Source: Treponema sp. UBA3813
GTDB lineage: Bacteria; Spirochaetota; Spirochaetia; Treponematales; Treponemataceae
Assembly: GCA_002368605.1 (NCBI GenBank)
Contig: DFEB01000020.1
Coordinates: 1 to 43,041 of the forward strand
Length of the DNA: 43,041 nt
Reading direction: 5' to 3'
Part shown: one piece after another, positions 7,889 to 16,663 of the stretch
Layout: every line of letters starts with the position of its first letter
How positions within the stretch are numbered: the first letter of the stretch is position 1
Notes under the pieces: model-generated
Database searches by the model: none
What the model saw: only the letters and a program-made list of their open reading frames with translations
Told to the model about the DNA's origin: nothing
Made by a program: the position numbers and the translations under genes

Positions 7889-9445
7889 ATGGCTTTAAGA
7901 CTTTTTAACACAATGGGACGCACAATGCAGGATTTCGTGCCGGTTCATGAAAATCATGTCGGTTTTTACGGCTGCGGCCCCACGGTTTACAACTACGCCC
8001 ATATCGGCAATCTCCGCGCTTATGTTTTCCTTGACATTCTCGACAAAACCCTCTCATATCTCGGCTACGACATCACCCATGTAATGAACATCACTGATGT
8101 GGGGCACTTGACTGGCGACAGCGACGAGGGTGACGACAAAATGGTCAAGTCGGCTGCGGAAAGGCACCAGAGCGTGCTTGAAGTGGCCCAGTTCTACACT
8201 GACGCTTTCATGAAGGACATCGATGCCCTCAATATCCGCCACCCGGATGTAATCTGCAAGGCCACCGAGCACATCAATGAAATGATTGAGCTTATCAAAA
8301 AGCTTGAGGCAAATGGCCACACTTACATGGCGGGCGGGAACCTCTATTTTGACATCTCGACCTACGATGATTACGGAAAGCTGGCTAATCTTGATTTAGA
8401 CAAACTGATTGCGGGCAAGGGAAAGCGAAAGGAAGTCGTTATCGACGAAAACAAGCGCAATCCCGGCGACTTCGTGCTTTGGTTCACAAAATCAAAATTT
8501 GAGAATCAGGCCATGACATGGGACTCTCCCTGGGGACGGGGCTATCCTGGCTGGCACATCGAATGTTCTGCCATGAGCATGAAATATCTTGGAAAGCACA
8601 TAGACATCCACACAGGCGGAATCGACCATGTGCCTGTCCACCACACCAACGAGATTGCCCAGAGCGAGGGAAGTTTTAGCGAAGAGGAGCGCAGGGAAGG
8701 CCCCTGGGTCAAATACTGGCTCCACAACGAATTCTTGATTCTCGAAGGCGGAAAGATGAGTAAGTCCAGCGGGCACTTCATCACCCTGCAGACTGACCTG
8801 CCAGCCGAAAAGGGATTCTCCCTCACCAGCAAGGGCTTTGCGCCCCTTGACTACCGCTTCTTCCTTTTGGGCGGCCACTACAGAAAACCGCTGATTTTCT
8901 CGATTGATGCCCTTGAGTCTGCGAAGAACGGCCGCGCTGCCTTGAACGAGCGTGTGGCAAAACTCGTAAAAAAATGCCTTGAAGAAGAGAAAATCGAGCT
9001 TACGAAAGAAAATTACGCTGAAATTCTCGGTAAAATCGCCTCTTCAATAGAAGAAAGCGAAAATATCAAACGATTCCGCGAAGGGCTTGAAAATGACCTT
9101 GCCACTCCTGTGGCTCTCTCTGCCCTGCAGAAGGCTTCTAACGGCAAAAACCAGAAGGCAAGTGAGGCTCTGGCAGACATCTTCACCATGGACAAAGTGA
9201 TTTCCCTCTCTGTGATTGAAAACGCCATTGCAATCGCAAAAAAGCAGGCGGAAGAGGCAAAGGCTCATAGCGACGACCACGCAGGAGACCCGGAAGCGGC
9301 AGAAATCACGGCTTTGGTTGAAGAGCGAAGTGCCGCCAAAAAGGCAAAAGATTTCGCCCGTGCCGACCAAATCCGAAATGACTTGGCTGCCCGTGGAATC
9401 ACGATTATCGACACGCCGCAAGGCCCTACCTGGAAGCGAAATTAA
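7889..9445 (+). CDS. cysS: Cysteinyl-tRNA synthetase
   Basis: Class I aminoacyl-tRNA synthetase charging tRNA-Cys, cytoplasmic, 518 residues. It shows the N-terminal GCGPTVYNYAHIGNLRAY (HIGH motif as HIGN), zinc ligands in the first Cys, HIECSAM and the HHTNE segment, and the KMSKS loop as GGKMSKSSG. The C-terminal DALR-like part and the tail domain ending TPQGPTWKR are present. The ATG at 7889 opens with MALRLFNTMGRTMQDF, the usual start; the open frame extending back to 7397 is antisense to murB. No good Shine-Dalgarno is seen. A slightly long KMSKS-to-anticodon segment (LPAEKGFSLTSKGFAPL) is present but I see no repeat in it. Confidence 0.95.
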   Translation: MALRLFNTMGRTMQDFVPVHENHVGFYGCGPTVYNYAHIGNLRAYVFLDILDKTLSYLGYDITHVMNITDVGHLTGDSDEGDDKMVKSAAERHQSVLEVAQFYTDAFMKDIDALNIRHPDVICKATEHINEMIELIKKLEANGHTYMAGGNLYFDISTYDDYGKLANLDLDKLIAGKGKRKEVVIDENKRNPGDFVLWFTKSKFENQAMTWDSPWGRGYPGWHIECSAMSMKYLGKHIDIHTGGIDHVPVHHTNEIAQSEGSFSEEERREGPWVKYWLHNEFLILEGGKMSKSSGHFITLQTDLPAEKGFSLTSKGFAPLDYRFFLLGGHYRKPLIFSIDALESAKNGRAALNERVAKLVKKCLEEEKIELTKENYAEILGKIASSIEESENIKRFREGLENDLATPVALSALQKASNGKNQKASEALADIFTMDKVISLSVIENAIAIAKKQAEEAKAHSDDHAGDPEAAEITALVEERSAAKKAKDFARADQIRNDLAARGITIIDTPQGPTWKRN

Positions 9446-9518
9446 GCGGAAAAGGCAAAAAAATAAGAAAATTGTAACCTACTGACATCATCATTGTTTG
9501 AATAGCGAGGAAAGGAAA

Positions 9519-10079
9519 ATGACGGATTCGCAAATCAATTTGCAGATTCATAAAACTTATGCGGCTGGCAATCCGTCTGACTTCAGGGCTATTTACAACG
9601 AAACCTTCACCCTTCTCTATCGTGTGGCGTGGCGGGTTGTAAATGACGAAGAGGCCGCCGAAGACCTCGTTCACGACTCTTACATCAAGGCAAGCGAAAA
9701 GAACATGGTCTTTCCAAGCCTTGACGACGCAAAATTCTGGCTTATCCGCGTTGTAAAAAACGCCAGCCTCAATTATGCAAAGCGCAAGACTCGTGAGGCA
9801 AAGGCCTATCACAAGGTTCTCTACGAAAGCAAAAAATCTTCCGAAAGCGCGGATACTGCTCTGCTCAAGGAAGACGCAAAGCGAATCGCCCTCGAAGCTC
9901 TCAACAAACTCCCCAAGGGGTTGCGGGAAGTCCTCATTCTCCGGGAATACGGAGACCTCAACTACAAGGAAATCGGCAAGGTGCTCGGCATTACCGAAGG
10001 CAATGTAAAAATCCGCATGTTCCGTGCCAGGGAGCAGCTTGAAAAGATATTGGAGGCTGATGATGTCTACATCTCTTGA
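9519..10079 (+). CDS. ECF-type RNA polymerase sigma factor
   Basis: 186 residues. Sigma region 2 spans about 20-90 (YRVAWRVVNDEEAAEDLVHD, then FWLIRVVKNAS). Region 4 spans about 125-175 (LPKGLREVLILREYGDLNYK, then TEGNVKIRMFRAREQL). The two-domain layout marks it as an extracytoplasmic-function sigma. ATG 9519 is chosen because AGGAAAGG ends 3-4 nt upstream; a TTG at 9498 is in frame but lies before this RBS. The next gene overlaps by 17 bp and encodes a membrane protein with the features of an anti-sigma factor, so this sigma is probably held inactive at the membrane and released by an envelope signal. Confidence 0.9.
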   Translation: MTDSQINLQIHKTYAAGNPSDFRAIYNETFTLLYRVAWRVVNDEEAAEDLVHDSYIKASEKNMVFPSLDDAKFWLIRVVKNASLNYAKRKTREAKAYHKVLYESKKSSESADTALLKEDAKRIALEALNKLPKGLREVLILREYGDLNYKEIGKVLGITEGNVKIRMFRAREQLEKILEADDVYIS

Positions 10080-10875
10080 AAAAGATTTACACTCTGTTTA
10101 CATCGACGGCGAAATGCCGGAAGGTTTTCTTTCTCAGTACGAAAGTCTTGTCTCTTCAAACGAAAAGGAAAAGGCAATTCTCGAAAAGATGCAGGCCCTT
10201 CACTCCGTTTTAAAAGAAGATTCCCGGCAAAAAACTGTCTCTCAGGACTTCATGGAAGAAAGTTTTGAGCGCTTGCAGACGAAAATGCGCTACGCAAAGA
10301 ATGTCAGTCTTTCTTCCCAGCCAAAATCATTTGTATCACCATTCGTAAAATACGCCTCTTCATTTGCGGCGGCGGCGGCAGTTTTTGCACTGGTTTTCAT
10401 TCCAGTCCACTACAATTCCCTTTCTCAGGCAAAGGAAACGGCTGTAGCGGCAATTTCCATCATGAAGCAGAACAGCATTGAGCCAATCGCCAAAAAAGAT
10501 GTGGTCGTGGACGGCAATATCAAAAAAGAAGATTTGTCTAAAGGGCTTGCCGTAAATCCAACATCTTCACAGGCTGTAGCAAAAAACTCTTCCTCATCAT
10601 CTTCTGTTGAAACCGTAGATTCTTTTATCGAAGAAAAGTTGCCTGTCGAACAAAAAACAATTTACGCAACAAACCTCGCATCAAGTTACGGTTCCCGCAC
10701 TTCATTCGGCTCAAATACAAATACGATTGAGCGTAGATTTAGAGAACAACTTACCGCTGTTGACCCTTTCATTCCAGATTTTTCATCGTCTTCTATTACA
10801 ATTTCTGTTCCAAATTTTAGTGAAATCGGTAATAATATTGAGTTGATGAAAATCCAAGATGAACCGGGTAAATAA
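10063..10875 (+). CDS. Probable membrane anti-sigma factor
   Basis: 270 residues. The first 60 (KDLHSVYIDGEMPEGF...) resemble the N-terminal sigma-binding helices of anti-sigma factors: a short DGE/LP motif followed by helices. A single membrane segment lies at about 103-122 (YASSFAAAAAVFALVFIPV). The rest is a Ser/Asn-rich, probably extracytoplasmic tail without a recognised domain. The start at 10063 has GGAGG 6 nt upstream, inside the end of the sigma gene. The gene overlaps its downstream neighbour by one base (TAATG). Assignment rests on the operon position and topology rather than on strong sequence similarity. Confidence 0.65.
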   Translation: MSTSLEKDLHSVYIDGEMPEGFLSQYESLVSSNEKEKAILEKMQALHSVLKEDSRQKTVSQDFMEESFERLQTKMRYAKNVSLSSQPKSFVSPFVKYASSFAAAAAVFALVFIPVHYNSLSQAKETAVAAISIMKQNSIEPIAKKDVVVDGNIKKEDLSKGLAVNPTSSQAVAKNSSSSSSVETVDSFIEEKLPVEQKTIYATNLASSYGSRTSFGSNTNTIERRFREQLTAVDPFIPDFSSSSITISVPNFSEIGNNIELMKIQDEPGK

Positions 10876-12608
10876 TGAATTTTAAAAATACAATTTTTCT
10901 TCTCTTCCGAAAGTACTCTTTTTTCAGGGTACTTTTCTATGTTTTTGTCATTGCTCTTGCTCTTGGCGTCGTTTCGGTCGCAACAGTCAAATCAAAAAGA
11001 ATTCCAGTGATTTCTTCTGTCATTCCAGTCGTCGGCTCACCTGGGGATACAATGGTCATAAGAGGAAGCAATTTCGGCAGCACTCGTGGCACAAACTTCG
11101 TTGAAATCGGAGGAAGCAGAATCACTGCCAGCGGATATATCACTTGGACAGACACGCTTATAAAACTTACGATTCCGTCAAATGTGCAGGATGGACTGGT
11201 CATAGTAACTACCCAATCCGGCAAATCGAAGCCTGGCTTTTTTGCAAACGAAGCAGGGATACCGGTAGCAGTCAAACAAGATAAAAAAACATCAGAACCA
11301 GTTATTACTCAGATTACACCCGCAAGCGGAAGTTACGGCACTTTGATTACTATTATGGGAAGCGACTTCGGCACAAGTCGTGGAGAAAGCAAAGTCTACT
11401 TTACGGCAAATGTTGATGAGTCAAGTCTAAGCAGTGCACTGGGAAGCGGCCAGGGAGAAGTCACGGCGGATTTTGATTTTTCTGTGCTTTCAGCCAGCGA
11501 ATCTGATTATGATTACGAGTATTGGAGCGATTCTGAAATTCGCGTGCGCATTCCAGACGGAGCGACGACAGGCGGTGTATATGTCAAAACCGACAAAGGA
11601 AAAAGTAATCCCATAAATGAAGAAATTAAACTCGCCGCAGGCTCAAAAAATTATCACACAAGAAAGACATATATAATTCAGCTGAATGCAGACATCGATT
11701 CAATCGACACAAAAAAGGGAACGGCCATTACGCTTAGGGTTCCGCGTCCTGTCGTCACCTCAAGACAGCCAATGGTGGAACTAACGGAATGTTCGCCTGA
11801 ACCAGTCATTTCTGATTACAAAAACACTGTCATTCATCAGCTGGAACTCCAGAAGGCGAGTTCAAAAAGCGGCAAAATTCGCTTCAGCCACACTTTTGTC
11901 GTATCAAGCTACGCTGTAAAAAGCGAAATAAACGCAAAAGCAGTAAAGCCATACTCGCCGACAGTGAAATCTCGGATTTTCTTTAAAAATGCGACGGCGG
12001 CTGACTCGCTGATCCAATGCACAAACAAAGATGTCATCACACTCGCCAAAGAAATTATCGGAAAAGAAACAAACCCTTACATTCAGGCAAAACTTATTTA
12101 CGATTATCTTCTTCGAAACTACACATTGCGAGACTCGCTCAGAAAAAGTGATGCATCTCCCCTGGATTTGCTCAAGTCCAAGAAGGGGGACGCATACGAT
12201 TTGGCAATTTTCTATACAACCTTGCTTCGTGCCGCAGGAATTCCTGCGGAGCCTGTAGCGGGAATTCTCGTTGATTCGGAAATGAAAAATCAGGCACACT
12301 GGTGGACTGAGTTCTATGTCGAAGGTTTTGCATGGATTCCCGTTGATGTGGCTCTTGGAATGGAGCTTCCTTACAAGGCATTCCGCCCTGTAGAAAACAG
12401 TGCGGAATTCTACTTCGGAAACATTGACTCACAGCACATCGCATTCTCAAAAGGCTGGAATGAAATCAAACAAACGATTTCGCAAAACAGCAAAATCGTC
12501 TACCGACCAAAAACCTATGCCCTGCAATCAATTTGGGAAGAATCCAGTGAAGGAGATGTAAACTACAGTTCTCTCTGGAACGACCCTATTGTACTTGGAT
12601 TATACTAA
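10875..12608 (+). CDS. Membrane-anchored protein with two IPT/TIG domains and a transglutaminase-like domain lacking the catalytic Cys
   Basis: 577 residues. An N-terminal membrane anchor (about 16-36) is followed by two immunoglobulin-like IPT/TIG domains (about 47-130 and 145-255; PVVGSPGDTMVIRGSNFG and PASGSYGTLITIMGSDFG). The C-terminal region resembles the transglutaminase/protease core: AKLIYDYLLRNYT, then KKGDAYDLAIFYTTLLRAAG, the His segment AHWWTEFYV and the Asp in VDVAL. The position normally held by the nucleophilic Cys (GDC) is Ala, so it is probably not catalytic. It starts on the last base of the anti-sigma stop codon, so the three genes form one translational unit; it may sense or respond to envelope stress outside the membrane. 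Confidence 0.75.
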   Translation: MNFKNTIFLLFRKYSFFRVLFYVFVIALALGVVSVATVKSKRIPVISSVIPVVGSPGDTMVIRGSNFGSTRGTNFVEIGGSRITASGYITWTDTLIKLTIPSNVQDGLVIVTTQSGKSKPGFFANEAGIPVAVKQDKKTSEPVITQITPASGSYGTLITIMGSDFGTSRGESKVYFTANVDESSLSSALGSGQGEVTADFDFSVLSASESDYDYEYWSDSEIRVRIPDGATTGGVYVKTDKGKSNPINEEIKLAAGSKNYHTRKTYIIQLNADIDSIDTKKGTAITLRVPRPVVTSRQPMVELTECSPEPVISDYKNTVIHQLELQKASSKSGKIRFSHTFVVSSYAVKSEINAKAVKPYSPTVKSRIFFKNATAADSLIQCTNKDVITLAKEIIGKETNPYIQAKLIYDYLLRNYTLRDSLRKSDASPLDLLKSKKGDAYDLAIFYTTLLRAAGIPAEPVAGILVDSEMKNQAHWWTEFYVEGFAWIPVDVALGMELPYKAFRPVENSAEFYFGNIDSQHIAFSKGWNEIKQTISQNSKIVYRPKTYALQSIWEESSEGDVNYSSLWNDPIVLGLY

Positions 12609-12640
12609 TGCATAATTCATAATGCGTAATTTTTAATTTA
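12606..12640. repeat. Five heptamers of TAATNNN type
   Basis: TAATGCA, TAATTCA, TAATGCG, TAATTTT, TAATTTA in perfect 7-bp register. The first unit includes the stop codon of the transglutaminase-like gene, and the array ends just before the RBS of UMP kinase. Similar arrays occur at 19071, 19341 and 28216. Confidence 0.75.
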
Positions 12641-12656
12641 AAGAGGAGATTTTTTT

Positions 12657-13352
12657 ATGTCTACTAAAGTTTTGTCAGTTGGCGGCTCGATTGTAGCGCC
12701 TGAGTATCCTGACACAGACTTCGTGTCAAAATTCGTCTCAATGGTAAAGGATTTTCTTTCTAAAAATCCAGATGACCGCCTGATTCTTGTTGTCGGGGGC
12801 GGCGGACCTGCTCGAATCTATCAGAAAGCCTTCCGTGAGGTAACTGGAACGGCCGAAAACGCGGGAACTGATGCCGCTGACTGGATTGGAATTATGGCAA
12901 CCCGATTAAACGCCCAGTTCGTAAAGGCAAGTTTCGGAGATTTGTGCAAAGAGCCGGTCGTAACAGACCCGACTGTGGCAAAAGATTTTACAGGCCGTAT
13001 TCTGCTCGCCGCGGGCTGGAAGCCGGGCTTTTCAACCGACAATGACGCTGTTCTTCTGGCAGAAAAATTCAATGCTGACACTGTGGTTAATCTCTCTAAC
13101 ATCGAAAAAGTCTACACCGATGACCCGCGCAAAAATCCTGACGCAAAACCGCTTGATGAAATCTCTTGGAGTGAATTCCGCAAAATGGTGGGTGACGAAT
13201 GGATTCCGGGGAAAAACTGTCCTTTTGACCCGATTGCAAGCAAAAAAGCTCAGGAAATGGGCTTGGTCGTCATCTGTGCGGGCGGTAAAAACATCGAGAA
13301 CACCAGGGCAATCCTTGAGGGAAAGGCCTACACAGGAACGACGATTAAATAA
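12657..13352 (+). CDS. pyrH: UMP kinase, archaeal type (amino acid kinase fold)
   Basis: 231 residues, cytoplasmic. It phosphorylates UMP to UDP with ATP in pyrimidine nucleotide synthesis. The amino-acid-kinase fold is visible as KVLSVGGSIVAP at the N-terminus, VVGGGGPARIYQ, PGFSTDNDAVLLAE and VVNLSNIEKVYTDDPRKNPDA. The short form with the loop after the Gly-rich segment resembles the archaeal PyrH group rather than the usual bacterial one, which is also found in treponemes. AGAGGAG stands 8 nt before the ATG. The gene follows the heptamer array, so it may be transcribed separately from the sigma operon, but I see no clear promoter. Confidence 0.8.
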   Translation: MSTKVLSVGGSIVAPEYPDTDFVSKFVSMVKDFLSKNPDDRLILVVGGGGPARIYQKAFREVTGTAENAGTDAADWIGIMATRLNAQFVKASFGDLCKEPVVTDPTVAKDFTGRILLAAGWKPGFSTDNDAVLLAEKFNADTVVNLSNIEKVYTDDPRKNPDAKPLDEISWSEFRKMVGDEWIPGKNCPFDPIASKKAQEMGLVVICAGGKNIENTRAILEGKAYTGTTIK

Positions 13353-13386
13353 TCGCATTAACCTGTCTCACAAGGGATGAAATTAT

Positions 13387-13431
13387 ATGGAAAACAAAGA
13401 AGTGATTGCTAAATTTGCCGCGGAGCTGTAA
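13387..13431 (+). other. 14-codon open frame, possible gene remnant
   Basis: ATG to TAA encodes MENKEVIAKFAAEL, which looks like the beginning of a longer soluble protein. It has GGG at -13 but no strong RBS. Three bases after the stop lies the end of the converging glucosaminidase gene. It could be the truncated 5' end of a lost gene, or chance. Confidence 0.25.
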
Positions 13432-13434
13432 GAC

Positions 13435-14067
13435 TTATTTACAGTAAAGTCCAAGTTCGTTCAAAAGATTGTCCAGTTTTGTGCCGTATTCGGGGTCTGT
13501 AGCCCAATGCCCAGCCAAATCTTGGACAGTTGTGGCAAATTTTGTTCGGTGAGGCCAACTGTATCGGGGGTCAACAAGCTCTTGTTTCAGTTCAACATCA
13601 GCCGTCGTTGCATAAGCATGTAAATGTTGTATATGTGCGCGGACACCAATCTGCTCGCTTTCAAAATATTCACCAGGATGCTCAGCATCCATTGCTCCAA
13701 GTCCGCAAAAATTATTCATTTCGGGGAGCACTAAATTCCCGAATCCTAAAAATCCTGTTTCCAGGCACATCTGAACAAAAGCAACATCCGAATTGATTCC
13801 TTCAATATTTGCCTCTTCAATGTAATATTCGGCAAGGCGAGAAACTTTTTCTTTGTCTGCGTCAGGCTTGTGCTTCATAAAAAAATCTACAAGTTGAGCA
13901 GAAGTCTTTATCCCACTTCCCAAAAGTTCCCGTGAGCAATCTTCCCGCTGAGGAGATGTCATACAAGAAAAAAAACTGGCTGAAAAGAGCAAGATTCCCA
14001 TGAGGAAAGAAAGTTTTCTTAAAATTTTGTGATTTTGACTTCTGATTTTATAAAATAATGTGTCCAT
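13435..14067 (-). CDS. Glucosaminidase-domain lipoprotein (peptidoglycan hydrolase)
   Basis: 210 residues. A signal segment ends at a lipobox (FFSC). The mature part matches the mannosyl-glycoprotein endo-beta-N-acetylglucosaminidase (GH73-like, Bax-type) domain: NSDVAFVQMCLETGFLGFG with the catalytic Glu, NNFCGLGA, GVRAHIQHLHAYA and a C-terminal DLAGHWATDPEYG. It probably cleaves glycan strands during cell-wall remodelling, from the membrane side. The ATG at 14067 follows GATAAT by 6 nt (minus strand), so the mRNA may be leaderless. It is divergent from radC, with 77 bp between the start codons. Confidence 0.85.
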   Translation of the reverse strand: MDTLFYKIRSQNHKILRKLSFLMGILLFSASFFSCMTSPQREDCSRELLGSGIKTSAQLVDFFMKHKPDADKEKVSRLAEYYIEEANIEGINSDVAFVQMCLETGFLGFGNLVLPEMNNFCGLGAMDAEHPGEYFESEQIGVRAHIQHLHAYATTADVELKQELVDPRYSWPHRTKFATTVQDLAGHWATDPEYGTKLDNLLNELGLYCK

Positions 14068-14073
14068 ACTCAG

Positions 14074-14079
14074 ATTATC
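14074..14079 (-). promoter_or_regulatory. -10 box of the glucosaminidase gene
   Basis: GATAAT on the minus strand, 6 nt before the ATG at 14067; no convincing -35 box and no Shine-Dalgarno sequence. Confidence 0.45.
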
Positions 14080-14144
14080 GGTATTTTTTTCACTTTTTTT
14101 CTCATTAGTTGCCGAAAATCAATTTTCTTTTGCTATTAAAGGGT

Positions 14145-14828
14145 ATGGAAGAAAAGATAAAAAAAAATCGTTTGGAAATTCGAGAGCTCACTATGAAAAA
14201 TGGTATCGCCTATCCCACAAATGAAGAGCTGATTATGCTCATTCTTGGAAGCGGAACAAAGAAGATGCCGATAGAAAAACTCGCAAGAACAGTAATCTCC
14301 ACGATCATGTCATCGAATTCAGAAAATCTTGTAGAAAACCTGATAAAAATTTCTGGAATGGGAAAAACGAAAGCACTGACAGTTGCGGCCTCGCTTGAAT
14401 TGGGGAAGAGAATCAACAGGCATCCAAAGACAAGTCTTGAAAATCCGAGGGAACTTTTACCTTTCGTTCAGAATTATGCGCTGGAGTCAAAAGAACATTT
14501 TCTCTGCATCAGCATGAACGGTGCGAGAGAAATTCTATCAATCAGAGTTGTATGCTCAGGAAGCGGAAATATGGCAATAGTACAGCCATCGGAGGTTTTC
14601 TCTCAGCCACTGAAAGAACATGCTTCTGCAATAGTAATCTGCCATAATCATCCGAACGGAAACCCCTGCCCTTCCGAAGATGATATCCGCACGACGGTCA
14701 AACTTTTTTTGGCGGCAGAAACGCTTGGAATTTCCCTGACCGACCATATCATCATAACAAAAACCAGTTATTTCAGCTTTCTGGAACACGGCTACATGGA
14801 CATCGATAAACTTCTTAATTTGTTGTAA
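14145..14828 (+). CDS. radC: RadC family protein with JAMM metalloprotease motif
   Basis: 227 residues. The N-terminal helix-hairpin-helix-like part (LIMLILGSGTKKMPIEKLA, GMGKTKALTVAASLELGKR) precedes the MPN/JAB domain. The zinc motif is complete: H167, H169, S177 and D180 in HNHPNGNPCPSEDD. The historical DNA-repair role of RadC is doubtful; its real substrate is unknown. The ATG at 14145 follows TATTAA by 5 nt and the AAAGGG in between is too near to be a normal RBS, so this start is probably leaderless. The upstream in-frame codon at 14109 would lie in the promoter region. Confidence 0.85.
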   Translation: MEEKIKKNRLEIRELTMKNGIAYPTNEELIMLILGSGTKKMPIEKLARTVISTIMSSNSENLVENLIKISGMGKTKALTVAASLELGKRINRHPKTSLENPRELLPFVQNYALESKEHFLCISMNGAREILSIRVVCSGSGNMAIVQPSEVFSQPLKEHASAIVICHNHPNGNPCPSEDDIRTTVKLFLAAETLGISLTDHIIITKTSYFSFLEHGYMDIDKLLNLL

Positions 14829-14851
14829 GAATAAGATTTTTTCAGTATTAT
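14823..14851 (+). promoter_or_regulatory. Promoter of the PEGA-htrA-lipase genes
   Basis: TTGTAA (14823-14828, containing the radC stop codon) and TATTAT (14846-14851) are 17 bp apart; the ATG follows 7 nt later. Same geometry as the pilZ promoter. Confidence 0.65.
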
Positions 14852-14858
14852 TATAGGT

Positions 14859-15332
14859 ATGAATCGAAAAATTTTTATTATTTTTAGTCTTTTTATGATA
14901 ATTTCTCTTACTCCTCTTTTTTCACAGCAGGACGACAATTCAGGACCTGGAAGCAAGTCAGCAGAAGCCTTTGCTATCATACCAAATCTTGAGCCAGAGG
15001 AAAGTTCGGACATTGATATATCTCGCACAAAATCTATTTTCAAAACAAATGTAAAATCATGCAAGATTTATCTAAACGGTAATTTTCAGGGAATAAGCAA
15101 TCTTACGCTCACCAATCTCATTGAAGGATTTTATCTTATGAGAGTCGAAAAGGAAGGATACATTTCCCAGGAAAATTTCGTCTACATTGAACGAGGAAAA
15201 GAAAAATCTTTCTTCATTGAACTTCAACCAAAAGAAAAAAAGCAGGATGAAAAGACTTCTGCCGAAAGCGAAAAATCCGACACCAATGAAACGCCGGAAA
15301 GCGCAGAAACTCCAGCGGGAGCCGAAGGATGA
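14859..15332 (+). CDS. Exported PEGA-domain protein
   Basis: 157 residues with a signal peptide (MNRKIFIIFSLFMIISLTPL, cleavage near FSQ). A PEGA-like beta domain occupies about 60-120: SCKIYLNGNFQGISNLTLTN followed by GFYLMRVEKEGY, the pattern of PEGA modules often found in surface proteins. The tail is rich in Lys, Glu and Ser and is probably disordered. Its stop overlaps the ATG of the HtrA protease (ATGA), so the two proteins are translationally coupled and may work together in the periplasm. Confidence 0.8.
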   Translation: MNRKIFIIFSLFMIISLTPLFSQQDDNSGPGSKSAEAFAIIPNLEPEESSDIDISRTKSIFKTNVKSCKIYLNGNFQGISNLTLTNLIEGFYLMRVEKEGYISQENFVYIERGKEKSFFIELQPKEKKQDEKTSAESEKSDTNETPESAETPAGAEG

Positions 15333-16663
15333 AACTCTACACTCGTTCCCAACTCATAAAATCTTCTCTAACAGGCGCGGCTTTTGGTATAGCTATAGCC
15401 CTTATTTCTGTTGTCGCAATCTCCCTGTCACACAAAAAATCTGACTCTCTGGAAAATATTGCCGCAGAAGAGAAAAACGAAAGTACATCTACTCAGACAA
15501 CCGAAAATGAAAATACTGCAGCAGTGAATTCAGCACAAAATTCAGCCGCTGAACCAGCAAGGCCTCAAATCATCGAAGAAAAAGCAATTCCCGTCGCTAA
15601 AACTTACGATTCTCCCTACACTCAAGACGAACAGCAGAATATCTCAGTCTACGAAAAATGCAATGAGGCAGTCGTAAACATCACCACTCAGGTCATGGGC
15701 ATCAACTGGTTCTTGGAGCCTGTCGTTCAGGAAGGCGGGAGCGGAAGCGGCTCAATCATCGACAAGAGAGGTTATGTGGTCACGAATGTCCATGTAATCT
15801 CAAACGCAAGCAAAATCAACATTTCTCTATATGACGGCACTTCTTACGAGGGCACAGTAATCGGTAAAGATGTTGAAAGCGACATTGCGGTCATCAAATT
15901 CAACCCGCCAGACAATGTAACGCTCAAAACAATTGATTTCGGCGACTCAAACAATCTGAAAGTCGGTCAGAAAGTCATTGCCATCGGAAATCCTTTCGCA
16001 CTGGAGCGCACCATGACCACAGGAATCATCTCAGGTCTTGGCCGCCCAATTCAGGAAAGCACAAATGTCATTATCCGAAACATGATTCAAACTGATGCGG
16101 CAATCAATCCGGGAAACTCAGGCGGTCCCCTTCTCGACACAAACGGAAAGATGGTTGGAATCAACACGATGATAATCTCTAATTCCGGAAGTTCTGCCGG
16201 AGTAGGTTTTGCCGTTCCTGTGAGCACAGCCCGCCGCGTTGTGGACGATTTAATAAAATACAGGAAAGTCAACCGCGGTGTGCTCAAAATCGCCCCAGTC
16301 CAGATGACAGCTTCAATCGCGCGCTACGCAGGTCTTTCAATCTCAACAGGAATACTGGTCAGCGAAGTTGAGCGCGGCTCCTCTACTGAAAAATCAGGAA
16401 TTCTTGGGGGAACAGAGCAGGTTCAGTATGGAAGCCGCTTCAATCCCACAACCATTTATCTTGGCGGTGACATAATCACTGGAATCGACAATATTACCGT
16501 ACGCACTTATGCCGACTACACGAGCGCACTTGAATCAAAAAGACCGGGTGACACTGTAACAGTCACTGTCTACCGAAACGGCGAATACAAAAAACTCCGG
16601 GTCACGCTCGACGGTAAAGATAGCTCAAACACGAATTCAAATGCAGCATCGTCAACGCTTTAG
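15329..16663 (+). CDS. HtrA/DegP-like serine protease with PDZ domain
   Basis: 444 residues. One membrane segment (about 13-33) anchors a periplasmic protease. A Glu/Asn/Ala-rich linker (about 40-100) leads to the trypsin-like domain with triad H155 (VTNVHVIS), D185 (SDIAVIK) and S264 (PGNSGGP). A single PDZ domain follows (about 310-430: LSISTGILVSEVERGSSTEK, GDIITGIDN). It degrades or refolds damaged envelope proteins. It begins inside the PEGA stop codon and its 3' end overlaps the lipase start by 23 bp. Placement between an exported PEGA protein and a lipase with a probable barrel suggests envelope quality control. Confidence 0.9.
   Translation: MKLYTRSQLIKSSLTGAAFGIAIALISVVAISLSHKKSDSLENIAAEEKNESTSTQTTENENTAAVNSAQNSAAEPARPQIIEEKAIPVAKTYDSPYTQDEQQNISVYEKCNEAVVNITTQVMGINWFLEPVVQEGGSGSGSIIDKRGYVVTNVHVISNASKINISLYDGTSYEGTVIGKDVESDIAVIKFNPPDNVTLKTIDFGDSNNLKVGQKVIAIGNPFALERTMTTGIISGLGRPIQESTNVIIRNMIQTDAAINPGNSGGPLLDTNGKMVGINTMIISNSGSSAGVGFAVPVSTARRVVDDLIKYRKVNRGVLKIAPVQMTASIARYAGLSISTGILVSEVERGSSTEKSGILGGTEQVQYGSRFNPTTIYLGGDIITGIDNITVRTYADYTSALESKRPGDTVTVTVYRNGEYKKLRVTLDGKDSSNTNSNAASSTL

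Noticed and set aside
8770-8860. Repeat-derived insertion in cysS after KMSKS
   Set aside because: The segment is slightly long but shows no inverted repeat or similarity to the repeat families.
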